DNA from: Pseudomonadota bacterium
GTDB lineage: Bacteria; Pseudomonadota; Gammaproteobacteria; Steroidobacterales; Steroidobacteraceae
DNA: 64,000 nucleotides
Assembly (NCBI GenBank): GCA_023433705.1
Contig: JAEYUC010000057.1
Coordinates: 34,359 to 98,358, forward strand
Direction of reading: 5' to 3'
Notes under the pieces: generated by a model
Told to the model about the DNA's origin: nothing
Database searches by the model: none
Seen by the model: the letters and a program-made list of their open reading frames with translations, nothing else
In this document: in pieces, positions 1 to 7,714 of the stretch
Layout of the letters: the number at the start of each line of letters is the position of its first letter
Position numbering within the stretch: the first letter of the stretch is position 1
Translations under genes and position numbers: made by a program

Positions 1-1021
1 CCGGGTCGCCGCGCAGCACGGCCGTGTCGAAGCCGGCCGCCAGTCCGACGATGACCATCTTGAGGTCGTACTGATCCGACCAGAACCACGGCACCTTGTC
101 GTGCACGGTAGCTAGTCCGAGCATGTTGAGCGCGGCGCTGGTTGCCTGCTCGAACGCGTTGTCGACCGATTCAAGGCGCACACGCATCCCGTAGCGCACG
201 CTCGGGTGCCGCGTGCAGTCGCCCGCCGCCCAGATGTCGGGGTCCGAGGTGCGGCAGTATTCGTCCACCAGGATGCCGTCGTCGCATGCGATCCCCGCAT
301 CCCGCGCGAGCGAATCAGCCGGCACCACCCCGATCGCCGCCAGCACGAAGTCTTCCCGGATTTCGGTGCCAGGGACCGGAAGCCGGTAAAAGTCGCCGCA
401 GCGGATCTCGACTCCGTGGCGCGCGTGTTCTGCTTCGTAGAAGCGGGACACGGCCGGTGAAACGACCCGCGACATCACGCGATCGGCGGCTTCGAACACG
501 GTGACCTCGAGCCCGGCCTCGCGCAGGGTTGCGGCGGATTCGAGGCCGATGTAGCCGCCGCCGATGATGACGGCCCTCCGGCCCGGCGCCATTTCCCGTC
601 GCAGCAGTTCAACGTCCATCGCGGTGCGCAGGTAGAGCGGCCGGACCGACTCCCAATCCTGGGGCAACAGGCGCGGCCGGCTCCCGGTTGCGATCAGCAG
701 GTGGTCGTACTCGATCGATGTGCCATCCGCGATTTCCACGCGGTGCCGCTCGCGATCGATGCGCACCGCGGCGAAGCCGAGTCTCAGGTCGATGCCGTGC
801 GCGAGGTAGTGGTCCATGTGACGGATGAGCAGCCGATCGCGCTCGAGGGTGCCCGCCAGATATTTCTTCGAAAGTGGTGGGCGCTGGTAGGGCAGCAGAT
901 CTTCGTCGCCAATCAACGTGATAGGCCCGGTGTGGCCACGCCTGCGCAACGTTTCGATGGCTTGCGAGGCAGCTTGTCCGGCCCCGACGATGACCACCCG
1001 CGGATTCATTGGCACGTTCAT
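1..1021 (-). CDS. Ferredoxin/rhodocoxin-type NAD(P)H-FAD reductase, partial
   Basis: This is a flavoprotein that passes electrons from NAD(P)H to a small ferredoxin, as partner of cytochrome P450 or dioxygenase systems. The frame is open from the ATG at 1021 to the window edge (340 codons; the family is about 400 residues), so the C-terminal dimerisation part lies outside. Visible motifs are the FAD site GAGQAA at residues 13-18, the family signature PPLSKKY at 48-54, an ATGSRPR motif near 120, the NAD site GGGYIGLE near 152, and the second FAD motif WAAGDC near 264. No ferredoxin or P450 gene is in view, so the partner is unknown. It diverges from glnK. NADH-nitrite reductase-like or AIF-like enzymes share the fold, but PPLSKKY favours the ferredoxin reductase group. 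Confidence 0.88.
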   Translation of the reverse strand, partial: MNVPMNPRVVIVGAGQAASQAIETLRRRGHTGPITLIGDEDLLPYQRPPLSKKYLAGTLERDRLLIRHMDHYLAHGIDLRLGFAAVRIDRERHRVEIADGTSIEYDHLLIATGSRPRLLPQDWESVRPLYLRTAMDVELLRREMAPGRRAVIIGGGYIGLESAATLREAGLEVTVFEAADRVMSRVVSPAVSRFYEAEHARHGVEIRCGDFYRLPVPGTEIREDFVLAAIGVVPADSLARDAGIACDDGILVDEYCRTSDPDIWAAGDCTRHPSVRYGMRVRLESVDNAFEQATSAALNMLGLATVHDKVPWFWSDQYDLKMVIVGLAAGFDTAVLRGDP

Positions 1022-1069
1022 CCTATTCACACCGTATAGATAAGAGAGTCCACTCGCTGGGGTAGCGTC

Positions 1070-1114
1070 GCACCATTGTTGGGCGCACGGCGTTCCCCCG
1101 CGCCAATTTGGTGC
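1070..1114 (+). promoter_or_regulatory. Paired NtrC-like enhancer sites upstream of glnK
   Basis: Two 15-base sites fit the NtrC pattern GCACC-N5-GGTGC. The distal one at 1070-1084 has a perfect left half and a right half with two mismatches (TGGGC). The proximal one at 1100-1114 reads GCGCC-N5-GGTGC, with one mismatch. Their starts are 30 bases apart, about three helical turns, and they sit roughly 90-135 bases upstream of the start site predicted from the sigma-54 element at 1178-1192. That spacing and position are usual for NtrC enhancers. ntrBC are not in this window, so the regulator is inferred. Confidence 0.55.
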
Positions 1115-1177
1115 TCGCCAGCCCCACGATCAAAGGCCCAAACGCTGAATTGCCGCTATGTTGGGCTTTCGGGATAC

Positions 1178-1192
1178 TGGCACGGAAGCTGC
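1178..1192 (+). promoter_or_regulatory. Sigma-54 -24/-12 promoter for glnK-amtB
   Basis: The sequence TGGCACG-N4-CTGC matches the sigma-54 (RpoN) consensus TGGCACG-N4-TTGC, with the invariant GG (1179-1180) and GC (1191-1192) 12 bases apart. The predicted transcript starts near 1204, giving a leader of about 60 bases before glnK. Sigma-54 control of a PII/ammonium transporter pair under nitrogen limitation is the usual arrangement. Confidence 0.75.
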
Positions 1193-1266
1193 ACTGCGAT
1201 TAGGGCTCGCCGATGTCGGCGTCGACTCCATCGAAAGACTGGCAATAAAGAATTGGGAGAAAAGAA

Positions 1267-1605
1267 ATGAAATTGGTCACCGCCATCATCAAGCCTTTCA
1301 AGCTCGACGACGTCCGTGCGGCGCTGTCCGAGATAGGCGTTTCCGGAATGACGGTGACGGAGGTGAAGGGTTTCGGTCGCCAGCGCGGTCATACCGAGCT
1401 GTATCGTGGCGCCGAATACGTCGTCGACTTCGTCCCGAAGACCAAAATTGAAGTAGCCGTGCGCAGCGATCTCGTCGACCAGGTGGTCGAAGCGATCCTG
1501 AAAGCCGCCAAGACCGGCAAGGTCGGCGACGGCAAGATCTTCATCACCGATATCGATCGCGTGATCCGCATTCGTACCGGTGAAACGGATAACTCGGCTT
1601 TGTAA
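1267..1605 (+). CDS. glnK: Nitrogen regulatory protein PII (GlnK type)
   Basis: This 112-residue PII trimer protein senses 2-oxoglutarate and ATP/ADP; uridylylated by GlnD, it regulates ammonium uptake and the NtrBC cascade. The T-loop carries the uridylylation tyrosine at Y51 (context RGAEYVVDF), preceded by the conserved RGHTELYRG at residues 40-48. Length equals the family norm. The ribosome site GGGAGA (1255-1260) lies six bases before the ATG. Position directly upstream of amtB points to GlnK, which plugs AmtB when nitrogen is plentiful, rather than GlnB. It is served by the sigma-54 promoter at 1178-1192. Confidence 0.95.
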   Translation: MKLVTAIIKPFKLDDVRAALSEIGVSGMTVTEVKGFGRQRGHTELYRGAEYVVDFVPKTKIEVAVRSDLVDQVVEAILKAAKTGKVGDGKIFITDIDRVIRIRTGETDNSAL

Positions 1606-1628
1606 CGGGCTCGCGCCCGGGATTCAAC

Positions 1629-1659
1629 GAGCGCCCGTTCACTTGCGTGACGGGCGCTC
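1629..1659 (+). other. Stem-loop between glnK and amtB
   Basis: A perfect 10-bp stem (GAGCGCCCGT at 1629-1638 with ACGGGCGCTC at 1650-1659) encloses an 11-base loop. The downstream sequence is TGCTAACTAG and then an A-run, so there is no U-tract and it is not a textbook intrinsic terminator. It may act as a processing or mRNA-stabilising element that sets the glnK:amtB ratio. Confidence 0.55.
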
Positions 1660-1762
1660 TGCTAACTAGATAAAAAAGCGGGCTTCGTTCTCTGACAGGG
1701 GCGGGCGCTCGTACATGAGCTGGATTGCGGCGACTGCCAGCCGCCAGACGAGGGGATCAAAA

Positions 1763-3067
1763 ATGAGTGCTTCTAACTACCGGGCGCCGGCTGCGCTCGG
1801 CTTGCTGCTGTGCCCGTTGATTTCGTACGCGCAGGATGGCGCGCCCGTGGTCGATAAAGGCGACACCGCCTGGATCATCGCCGCGACCGCGCTGGTGCTG
1901 TTCATGACGTTGCCCGGACTCGCGTTGTTCTACGCGGGGCTCGTTCGGTCGAAGAACGTGCTCTCCATTCTCATGCAGTGCTTCGCCATCACCGGCGTCG
2001 CTTCGCTGCTGTGGATGACGGTCGGATATTCGCTGGTGTTCACCGACGGCGGCGGCGCGCAGTCGCTCATCGGCGGCCTCGACAAGGCCTTCCTGCAGGG
2101 CGTCACGCGTGATTCGCTGTCGGGGACGATTCCCGAGACCGTGTTCGTCATGTTCCAGATGACCTTCGCCGTCATCACGCCCGCGCTCGTGATCGGCGGC
2201 TTCGCGGAGCGCATGCGCTTCTCCGCCGTGCTCGGCTTCTCCGCGCTGTGGCTGCTGCTGGTGTACGTCCCGCTCGCGCATTGGGTGTGGGGTGGCGGCT
2301 GGCTGGCCCAGCTCGGCGTCATGGATTTCGCGGGTGGCATCGTCGTGCACGTGAGCGCCGGCGTCTCCGCGCTGATCTGCGCGCTCGTGCTCGGCAAGCG
2401 CCGCGGATTCCCGCACACGGCGATGACGCCGCACAGCCTGCCGCTCACGGTGGCGGGCGCGGGCATGCTGTGGGTGGGCTGGTTCGGCTTCAACGCGGGC
2501 AGCGCGCTGGCCGCGAACGGCTCGGCCGGCATGGCGATGGTGACCACGCACATGGGCGCCTCGGCCGGTGCGCTCGCGTGGATGTTCATCGAGTGGAAGA
2601 AGTACGGTAAGCCGTCGATGCTGGGTGTCGTCACCGGCATGGTCGCGGGTCTCGGCACGATCACGCCGGCCTCGGGCTTCGTCGGGCCGCTGGGCGCGGT
2701 GGCGATCGGCCTCTCGGCGGGCACGGTCTGCTTCTACGCAACGCAATTCCTGAAGCGCAAGCTCGAGGTCGACGACTCGCTCGATGTCTCGCCGGTTCAC
2801 GGCGTCGGCGGCGTGGTCGGCACGCTGCTCACGGGCGTGTTCGCGGCCGTGAGCCTCGGCGGCACCGGGTTCCCCGTGCAGCAGTCGATCGGCGCGCAGG
2901 TCGGCGTGCAGGCGCTCGGCATCGTGGTCGCCTCCGCCTGGTGCGTGCTGCTCACGTGGATCATCCTCAAGCTGATGGACGTACTTTTCGGGCTGCGCGT
3001 GTCGGAAGAAAAGGAAACCGAGGGCCTCGACCTCGCCGAGCACGGCGAGCGGGGATACTCTGCGTAA
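1763..3067 (+). CDS. amtB: Ammonium transporter AmtB
   Basis: This inner-membrane Amt/Mep/Rh channel conducts ammonium. From the ATG at 1763 the protein has 434 residues, a cleavable signal peptide (residues 1-23, ending SYA before QDG) and about eleven membrane segments. The pore twin histidines are H196 (VVHVSAG) and H346 (SPVHGVGG). I chose 1763 because GAGGGG lies eight bases upstream and a proper signal peptide begins there; an in-frame ATG at 1715 would add 16 polar residues with no ribosome site. It is read with glnK after a 157-base spacer holding a stem-loop. Confidence 0.95.
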   Translation: MSASNYRAPAALGLLLCPLISYAQDGAPVVDKGDTAWIIAATALVLFMTLPGLALFYAGLVRSKNVLSILMQCFAITGVASLLWMTVGYSLVFTDGGGAQSLIGGLDKAFLQGVTRDSLSGTIPETVFVMFQMTFAVITPALVIGGFAERMRFSAVLGFSALWLLLVYVPLAHWVWGGGWLAQLGVMDFAGGIVVHVSAGVSALICALVLGKRRGFPHTAMTPHSLPLTVAGAGMLWVGWFGFNAGSALAANGSAGMAMVTTHMGASAGALAWMFIEWKKYGKPSMLGVVTGMVAGLGTITPASGFVGPLGAVAIGLSAGTVCFYATQFLKRKLEVDDSLDVSPVHGVGGVVGTLLTGVFAAVSLGGTGFPVQQSIGAQVGVQALGIVVASAWCVLLTWIILKLMDVLFGLRVSEEKETEGLDLAEHGERGYSA

Positions 3068-3091
3068 TCGTCCTCGTTCCAGGAGAGCCGC

Positions 3092-4069
3092 ATGCCTCGC
3101 GCCATTCGTATTCATGAAACGGGTGGAGCCGAGGTCATGCGGCTCGAGGACGTCGAGGTAGCCCCGCCCGCCGCGGACGAAGTGCAATTGCGGCACACGG
3201 CCATCGGCATCAACTTCATCGATGTCTACGACCGCACGGGCTTCTACCCGCAGCCGTTGCCCGCGGGACTGGGTCGCGAAGGCGCGGGCGTCATCACGGC
3301 GGTCGGGCGCAAGGTTCGCGGCCTGAAACCCGGCCAACGCGTCGCCTACGTCACGGCGCAGCCGGGCAGCTACTGCGAAGTGCGCAACGTGCCGGCGGAG
3401 CGCGTCGTGAAGGTCCCGGCGGGCGTGTCCGACGAGCAGGCGGCGGTGCTCATGCTCAAGGGAATGACAGCCTGCTATCTACTGCGGCACACGTGCGACG
3501 TGAAGCGCGGCGACGTGATCGTGGTGCACGCGGCCGCGGGCGGCGTCGGCTCGCTGCTCTGCCAATGGGGCCGCGCGCTCGGCGCCACGGTCATCGGTGT
3601 CGTCGGCAGCGAGGACAAGGCCAGGCTCGCGAAGCGCAACGGCTGCAAACACGTGCTGATACGCAACCGCGATGAAATCGCGGCGTCGGTGAAGAAGTTC
3701 ACCAAGGGCCTCGGCGCACACGTCATCTACGACGCAGTGGGCAAGGACACCTTCTTCGAATCCCTCGATTGCCTGCGCAAGCGCGGCCTCATGGTGAGCT
3801 ACGGCAGTTCGTCCGGCCCGGTGGCGCCGATTTCACCCGCGGAGCTCGTCAAGCGCGGCTCATTGTTCCTCACACGCCCGACGTTGTTCGACTACACCGC
3901 GGACCGAACGGATCTCGAGCGGATGGCGCGCGAAACGTTCTCGGCGGTGAAGAAAAAGTGGGTGAAGGTCCGGATCAACCAGCGTTATGCGCTGGCCGAC
4001 GCGCAACGCGCGCACGAGGACCTGGAAGCCCGCCGCACCACCGGGGCCTCCGTCATCGTCCCCGCTTGA
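3092..4069 (+). CDS. qor: Zinc-independent NADPH:quinone oxidoreductase (MDR family)
   Basis: This 325-residue medium-chain dehydrogenase/reductase probably reduces quinones by one electron with NADPH. The Rossmann motif is AAGGVGS at residues 148-154, and the GREGAGVI segment near 61-68 is typical of quinone oxidoreductase. The structural and catalytic zinc cysteines of alcohol dehydrogenases are absent. AGGAGAG lies just upstream of the ATG. The gene starts 24 bases after amtB and could be read through from it, though a functional link is not obvious. Its 3' end overlaps the convergent serine-hydrolase homologue by 17 bases. Confidence 0.88.
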   Translation: MPRAIRIHETGGAEVMRLEDVEVAPPAADEVQLRHTAIGINFIDVYDRTGFYPQPLPAGLGREGAGVITAVGRKVRGLKPGQRVAYVTAQPGSYCEVRNVPAERVVKVPAGVSDEQAAVLMLKGMTACYLLRHTCDVKRGDVIVVHAAAGGVGSLLCQWGRALGATVIGVVGSEDKARLAKRNGCKHVLIRNRDEIAASVKKFTKGLGAHVIYDAVGKDTFFESLDCLRKRGLMVSYGSSSGPVAPISPAELVKRGSLFLTRPTLFDYTADRTDLERMARETFSAVKKKWVKVRINQRYALADAQRAHEDLEARRTTGASVIVPA

Positions 4070-4982
4070 TGGCGAATTGCGCAGTCTCCTCGACGATCTG
4101 ATCCAGCGGTACGCGCGAGGCGTTGCCGGTCCAGGCGATCGAGATGCGGCGGTCGGGGAAATGGCAGACCGCCGACGCGAATGACTCGATGGCGCCGCGG
4201 GCGCAGAACGCCGCAAAACCCGCGATCGTCGCGGGCTGCATTCCGATTCCCGGGCCGCCGTCCTCGCCGCGCATCGAGGCGAGACTGTGCGGCGTCACCA
4301 CCCTTCCCGCGAACAGCGCGTCCATGAAGATGACGAGGTCAGAGGCGTTCGAGACGATACCGCTGGCGCCGCCGCCGGTGCCCGGGTCCGCGACCGGATC
4401 GGGCCGCCACCCCTCCGCCGCCCAGTGATAGGACGCCGCCTCGAGTGACTGCGCCAGGCCGGAACCGGCGAAGTAGGTGCGGGCCAGCCCCAGCTTCCCG
4501 GCGATCTGTCGAACCAGGATGTCGGCGAGCGGCCGTTCCGCCACCTTCTCGAGCATGCGGCCGAGCAGTAGATAGTTGTACGCGGATGATTCACCCTGCG
4601 ATCGCAACATGTCGCGGTAGGTGATGTCGATCGCGCCCGGCTCGTCGGGGAAAAATTCCGCGAGCCGGTTGTCCAGCGTGATGGTGCCGCGCTCGGCAAA
4701 CTGCAGCACGAGTGCCGCGGTGAACAGCTGGCTCACCTCGCCGATGCGGTAACGCGTCCCGGCGTCCGCGGGCTGCGGCACGCCATTCTCGAGGGTCGCG
4801 AAGCCCACCGACCGGCGGTACTTTACGGTACCGCGCTCGGCGACCGCGAAGCTGCCGCTGATCTGCCCGTCCTTTTCCGTGAAATACGCGTCGAGTTTCG
4901 CGTTCTGAGCTGCGCTTTGTGGCGCGAACGCGGCGAGGAACAAAAGCGCCGCGAAAGCGGATGACCGATGGATTGAACGCAC
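4053..4982 (-). CDS. Beta-lactamase/PBP-fold homologue with lost SxxK active site
   Basis: The exported protein has the overall pattern of class C beta-lactamase-like serine hydrolases (family S12). Where the family has R-I-G-S-x-x-K, this one reads RIGEVSQLF: the nucleophile serine is Glu (residue 82 from the chosen start) and the general-base lysine is Gln (residue 85). The YxN motif before the LLLG helix and the C-terminal HxG motif are also not recognisable. I chose GTG at 4982, which gives a 309-residue protein with a clean signal peptide (hydrophobic FAALLFLAAFA, then SAAQ). An upstream GTG at 5048 abuts the previous stop but would translate through a hairpin. It follows the BlaR1/BlaI pair, so it is probably co-regulated as a non-enzymatic binding or sensor protein. 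Confidence 0.75.
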   Translation of the reverse strand: MRSIHRSSAFAALLFLAAFAPQSAAQNAKLDAYFTEKDGQISGSFAVAERGTVKYRRSVGFATLENGVPQPADAGTRYRIGEVSQLFTAALVLQFAERGTITLDNRLAEFFPDEPGAIDITYRDMLRSQGESSAYNYLLLGRMLEKVAERPLADILVRQIAGKLGLARTYFAGSGLAQSLEAASYHWAAEGWRPDPVADPGTGGGASGIVSNASDLVIFMDALFAGRVVTPHSLASMRGEDGGPGIGMQPATIAGFAAFCARGAIESFASAVCHFPDRRISIAWTGNASRVPLDQIVEETAQFAIKRGR

Positions 4983-5013
4983 GTCGCGAGGATAACCCAC
5001 GACGTTTTCGAAG

Positions 5014-5039
5014 GGCCGCCGGCGCGAGCGCCGGCGGCC
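5014..5039. repeat. Perfect GC-only inverted repeat
   Basis: Two 12-base arms (GGCCGCCGGCGC and its complement) are separated by two bases. It sits between the stop of the BlaR1-like gene and the chosen start of the serine-hydrolase homologue. There is no U-tract on either strand. It could end or attenuate transcription on the minus strand, or be a small dispersed palindrome. Confidence 0.7.
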
Positions 5040-5048
5040 GGACTCCAC

Positions 5049-6641
5049 TCAGAAGCTCTGGAGCAGAGCTCCGTCGATCCTGCCGCTCTCGTCGAGATGA
5101 ATCCGCCACGGGACCCGTCCTTTCTCGAAGCCGACTTCGTACAGGTCCCAGCCCGTGGGACTCACGCCGCGGAAATCGACGGTCTGGATCGCGCCGAGAT
5201 TCTCCATCGTCGCCTTGAGCGCCGGCAGTTGTTCGCGCGTGACGCGCGCGAATTCCGGACTCATCTGATCGTAATCGGGGTTGCCCGATGCGAGACCCTT
5301 CATGAGCTTGATGAGCGCGGCCTCACTCGCGGGATTCGCGACCTGGCTCCGCACTTTCGCGTCGAGCGACGCCTTGATCTGGGCCGCGGTTGCGTCATCG
5401 ATGCGGGGCCAGGTGGGATTCTGTCCGTTCTGATGCAGCGTCACGGCGCTGGCCGGGCCGGCGCCGTCGGTCTGGAAATCCAGTTGGGCATCGACCGCCT
5501 TGTAGAAGAACGACGATTCGCTCTCGGCGAAGATCTCCGCCTCGGGCTGTCCGGTGAGCTGGGCCAGCATCCGGTCGCCGTCGCGCCGCACGGTGAAGAG
5601 GAAGGTCGCTCCCACCTGGTAATGGCCGACGTAACGGTCCAGCGTCTCCGCCGGTAGTTTGATCGCGACGCGTGCGCTCTTCGCGGCTCCGCCACCTTGC
5701 GCCGCGGGCGCGTCCACGGCGTTCGGTGGGCTGACCTGTGCCGCGAGCGCGGTGAGCGCCAGCGAAATGCCAGCGAGCGCGGCGATGCCGGCGCGGCGCC
5801 ACTTGACGGGTTTGCTGATCATGATTCGTATCCTCTCTTCGAGAAAAGTTTTGGATTCCGACATCGCCGCGACCGCGCCGATGTAGGCCGATTGGCGTTC
5901 ACCCACGGAGATCAAGGTCTCTCCGTAGTGCGTGGGATCGATACCGCCGCGGAGCACGCGCGCGTCGCAATCGACTTCGATCGCGTAACGCAGCCGGCGC
6001 AACTGCCACCACAGGGGCAGGTTCCAGGGCATGAAAACCAGCAGCGCGAGCGCCAGCGTGAGGAGCTGCGGATCGCGCGCGTCGAGATGCGATTGTTCGT
6101 GCGCGATGACGGCGGCCTGGTGGCGCGGCAGCGCCATCGTCACCCACTGTGGCACGACGATGCGCGGGCGCAGCAGGCCGACCACGGCTGGTCCCACACC
6201 CTCCGTGACGTAGACCTGCGCGCCCGCGACCGTGGCCGTGCGCCACCGGCGCCTGCGCAGGAACAGGTGCACGCCGCTCGCGATCAGCGCCAGCAGCATG
6301 GCCACCGAAGCGGCGCGCCAGGCGGTGGTCAGCAGCGAATCGAAATCGCGCCAGCCGGCGGGTTCGCCGGCGCTGCCGGAAATCCACGTCACCGGCGAGA
6401 GCACCTGCGTGGTGGCCTCGCGCAGCACGACCATGTTCTGCGCCACCTTCGGGCTCATCACGCTGGGTAGTTCGACCGTCACCGAGGCGATGACCGTGGG
6501 CAGCAGCAGCGAGGCGATGATGGCGGTGAGCCAGATCCAGCGCGTGCCACCGCGATAGAGCCGCGCGGCGCGTTCGGCGACGTACGCCCCCAGCGAGAGC
6601 AGCAGCGTCACCATGATCACGTACAGCATCCAGGCCAGCAT
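5049..6641 (-). CDS. BlaR1-type M56 membrane metallopeptidase with DUF3471-like tail
   Basis: This 530-residue membrane protease resembles BlaR1/MecR1, which cleave the BlaI repressor. It has membrane segments near residues 2-20, 36-56, 109-127 and 284-301. The zinc motif is HEQSH (181-185), with E222 in AIEVDCDAR as the likely third ligand. The extracytoplasmic part is not the penicillin-binding sensor of staphylococcal BlaR1. Residues about 330-412 look like DUF3471, a domain normally found at the end of serine hydrolases (LDRYVGHY, LTGQPEAEIF, TLHQNG), and a further 120 residues are unassigned. It directly follows blaI (stop and start abut). The stimulus is unknown. Confidence 0.85.
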   Translation of the reverse strand: MLAWMLYVIMVTLLLSLGAYVAERAARLYRGGTRWIWLTAIIASLLLPTVIASVTVELPSVMSPKVAQNMVVLREATTQVLSPVTWISGSAGEPAGWRDFDSLLTTAWRAASVAMLLALIASGVHLFLRRRRWRTATVAGAQVYVTEGVGPAVVGLLRPRIVVPQWVTMALPRHQAAVIAHEQSHLDARDPQLLTLALALLVFMPWNLPLWWQLRRLRYAIEVDCDARVLRGGIDPTHYGETLISVGERQSAYIGAVAAMSESKTFLEERIRIMISKPVKWRRAGIAALAGISLALTALAAQVSPPNAVDAPAAQGGGAAKSARVAIKLPAETLDRYVGHYQVGATFLFTVRRDGDRMLAQLTGQPEAEIFAESESSFFYKAVDAQLDFQTDGAGPASAVTLHQNGQNPTWPRIDDATAAQIKASLDAKVRSQVANPASEAALIKLMKGLASGNPDYDQMSPEFARVTREQLPALKATMENLGAIQTVDFRGVSPTGWDLYEVGFEKGRVPWRIHLDESGRIDGALLQSF

Positions 6642-7028
6642 TCACTTCTCCTTGCCGGATTTCCTCGCGTCCGCGCTCTCCGCCAGCAGATCGCGCATGC
6701 GCTGGATCTGCTCCTTCGACAGCTTCTGGTCGGATACCAGGTGCGTGAACAGCAGTTCGGCCGAGCCCTTGAACAGCTTGCCGGTGAGATGCTGCAGCGC
6801 GCTCTTGCGCGCGGCGTTCTCCTTCACCGCGGCGTAGTAGCGGTGCACGCGTCCTTCTTCCTCGTGCTTCACGTAGCCCTTCTGTTCGAGCGTGCGCAGG
6901 ATCGTGAGGACGGTGGTGTAGGCGAGGTCGTCCGCGAGATGCTCCTTGACCTCGTTGACCACGGAAGGACCGCGGTCCCAGAGCACCTGCATCACATCCG
7001 CTTCGCGGTCGGTCAGATAAATGTCCAC
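6642..7028 (-). CDS. BlaI/MecI/CopY-family repressor
   Basis: This 128-residue winged-helix dimeric repressor has family landmarks at the start (LTDREADVMQVLWDRG) and in the recognition region (AYTTVLTILRTLEQKGYV). In the BlaI system the membrane protease cuts the repressor in its dimerisation half to start transcription. The gene precedes the M56 protease, and a good palindromic operator lies 8-28 bases upstream of its start, so autoregulation is likely. The tail is rich in Lys and Glu. Confidence 0.92.
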   Translation of the reverse strand: MDIYLTDREADVMQVLWDRGPSVVNEVKEHLADDLAYTTVLTILRTLEQKGYVKHEEEGRVHRYYAAVKENAARKSALQHLTGKLFKGSAELLFTHLVSDQKLSKEQIQRMRDLLAESADARKSGKEK

Positions 7029-7036
7029 GGCGCCTC

Positions 7037-7056
7037 ACTACTAGATGTCTAGTAGT
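7037..7056. promoter_or_regulatory. BlaI-type operator palindrome
   Basis: Nine-base arms ACTACTAGA and TCTAGTAGT flank a two-base centre. The TACTA...TAGTA core is the type bound by BlaI/MecI repressors. It lies just upstream of the blaI-like gene (start 7028). A further half-site, TAGTAGT, lies at 7093-7099. Repression of the three-gene minus-strand unit is inferred. Confidence 0.75.
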
Positions 7057-7109
7057 AGACGGCACCGCACGGCCGCTTGTCAACTATGGATATAGTAGTG
7101 AGCGCTGGC

Positions 7110-7436
7110 TCACTGCGGGGGGTGCTGATCCTTGGGCCGCTGGACGGCGGCCCGCATGAGCAACATGGCGGTGATCGGCGCGGTGGTGATCACGAACAGC
7201 GTGATCAGCACCTCGTGCACCACCGGCCGGCCGCCGCGCAGCGAGGCGATCAGCATCGAGGCGATCAGCACGGAGCCGATGCCGAGCGTGCTGCCCATCG
7301 AAGGGCCGTGCATGCGCTGGTAGAACTGCTTGAGCCGCACCAGGCCGAGCGAGCCGATCATCGTCAGCAAGCCGCCGAGGATCAGCAACACGGAGGCGAT
7401 CAGCATCGCCCAGTCGGGGATCTCGTGACCGTTCAT
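7110..7436 (-). CDS. mrpG: Mrp-type Na+(K+)/H+ antiporter subunit G
   Basis: This is a 108-residue membrane protein of the MrpG/MnhG/PhaG family with three predicted helices. Landmarks are IGSLGLVRLKQFYQRMHGPS and the GSTLGIGSVLIAS segment. It is the last gene of the mrp operon, and its ATG overlaps the end of mrpF by four bases. Its exact role in the complex is not known; it is needed for antiport in characterised Mrp systems. Confidence 0.92.
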   Translation of the reverse strand: MNGHEIPDWAMLIASVLLILGGLLTMIGSLGLVRLKQFYQRMHGPSMGSTLGIGSVLIASMLIASLRGGRPVVHEVLITLFVITTAPITAMLLMRAAVQRPKDQHPPQ

Positions 7437-7714
7437 GGCTCGATCGCCTCGCCGCGCAGCAGGAATTTCGACAATGCGATGGATCCCACGAACCCGAACA
7501 GCGCGATCAGCAGCGCGACGTCGAAGTAGATGGTCGTTCCGGAACGAATGCCGAGCACGAGCAGCGTCATCAGCCCGTTCACGTAGAAGGTGTCGAGCGC
7601 GAGCGCGCGGTCCTGCGCGCGCGGGCCGCGCAGCAGGCGCACCGCGGCGAACGTCATCGCGAGCACGAAACACAGCTGCGCGAATCCGATGGCGAAGTCC
7701 AGGATTTCGTTCAT
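7433..7714 (-). CDS. mrpF: Mrp antiporter subunit F
   Basis: This 93-residue three-helix membrane protein of the MrpF/MnhF family carries the typical RLLRGPRAQDRALALD segment followed by a YVNGLMTLLVLGI helix. It is coupled by four-base overlaps to mrpE upstream and mrpG downstream. Confidence 0.92.
   Translation of the reverse strand: MNEILDFAIGFAQLCFVLAMTFAAVRLLRGPRAQDRALALDTFYVNGLMTLLVLGIRSGTTIYFDVALLIALFGFVGSIALSKFLLRGEAIEP

Noticed and set aside
1660..1680. Intrinsic terminator after glnK
   Set aside because: The stem is followed by mixed bases and an A-run, not a U-run, and amtB must be transcribed past it.
1757..3337. 526-residue open frame on the minus strand across amtB and qor
   Set aside because: It is antisense to two clearly conserved genes, rich in Arg/His/Glu as expected of a shadow frame in GC-rich DNA, and has no domain.
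4053..7028. A functional beta-lactamase resistance operon
   Set aside because: The only beta-lactamase-fold protein lacks the SxxK serine and lysine, and the protease lacks a penicillin-binding sensor.
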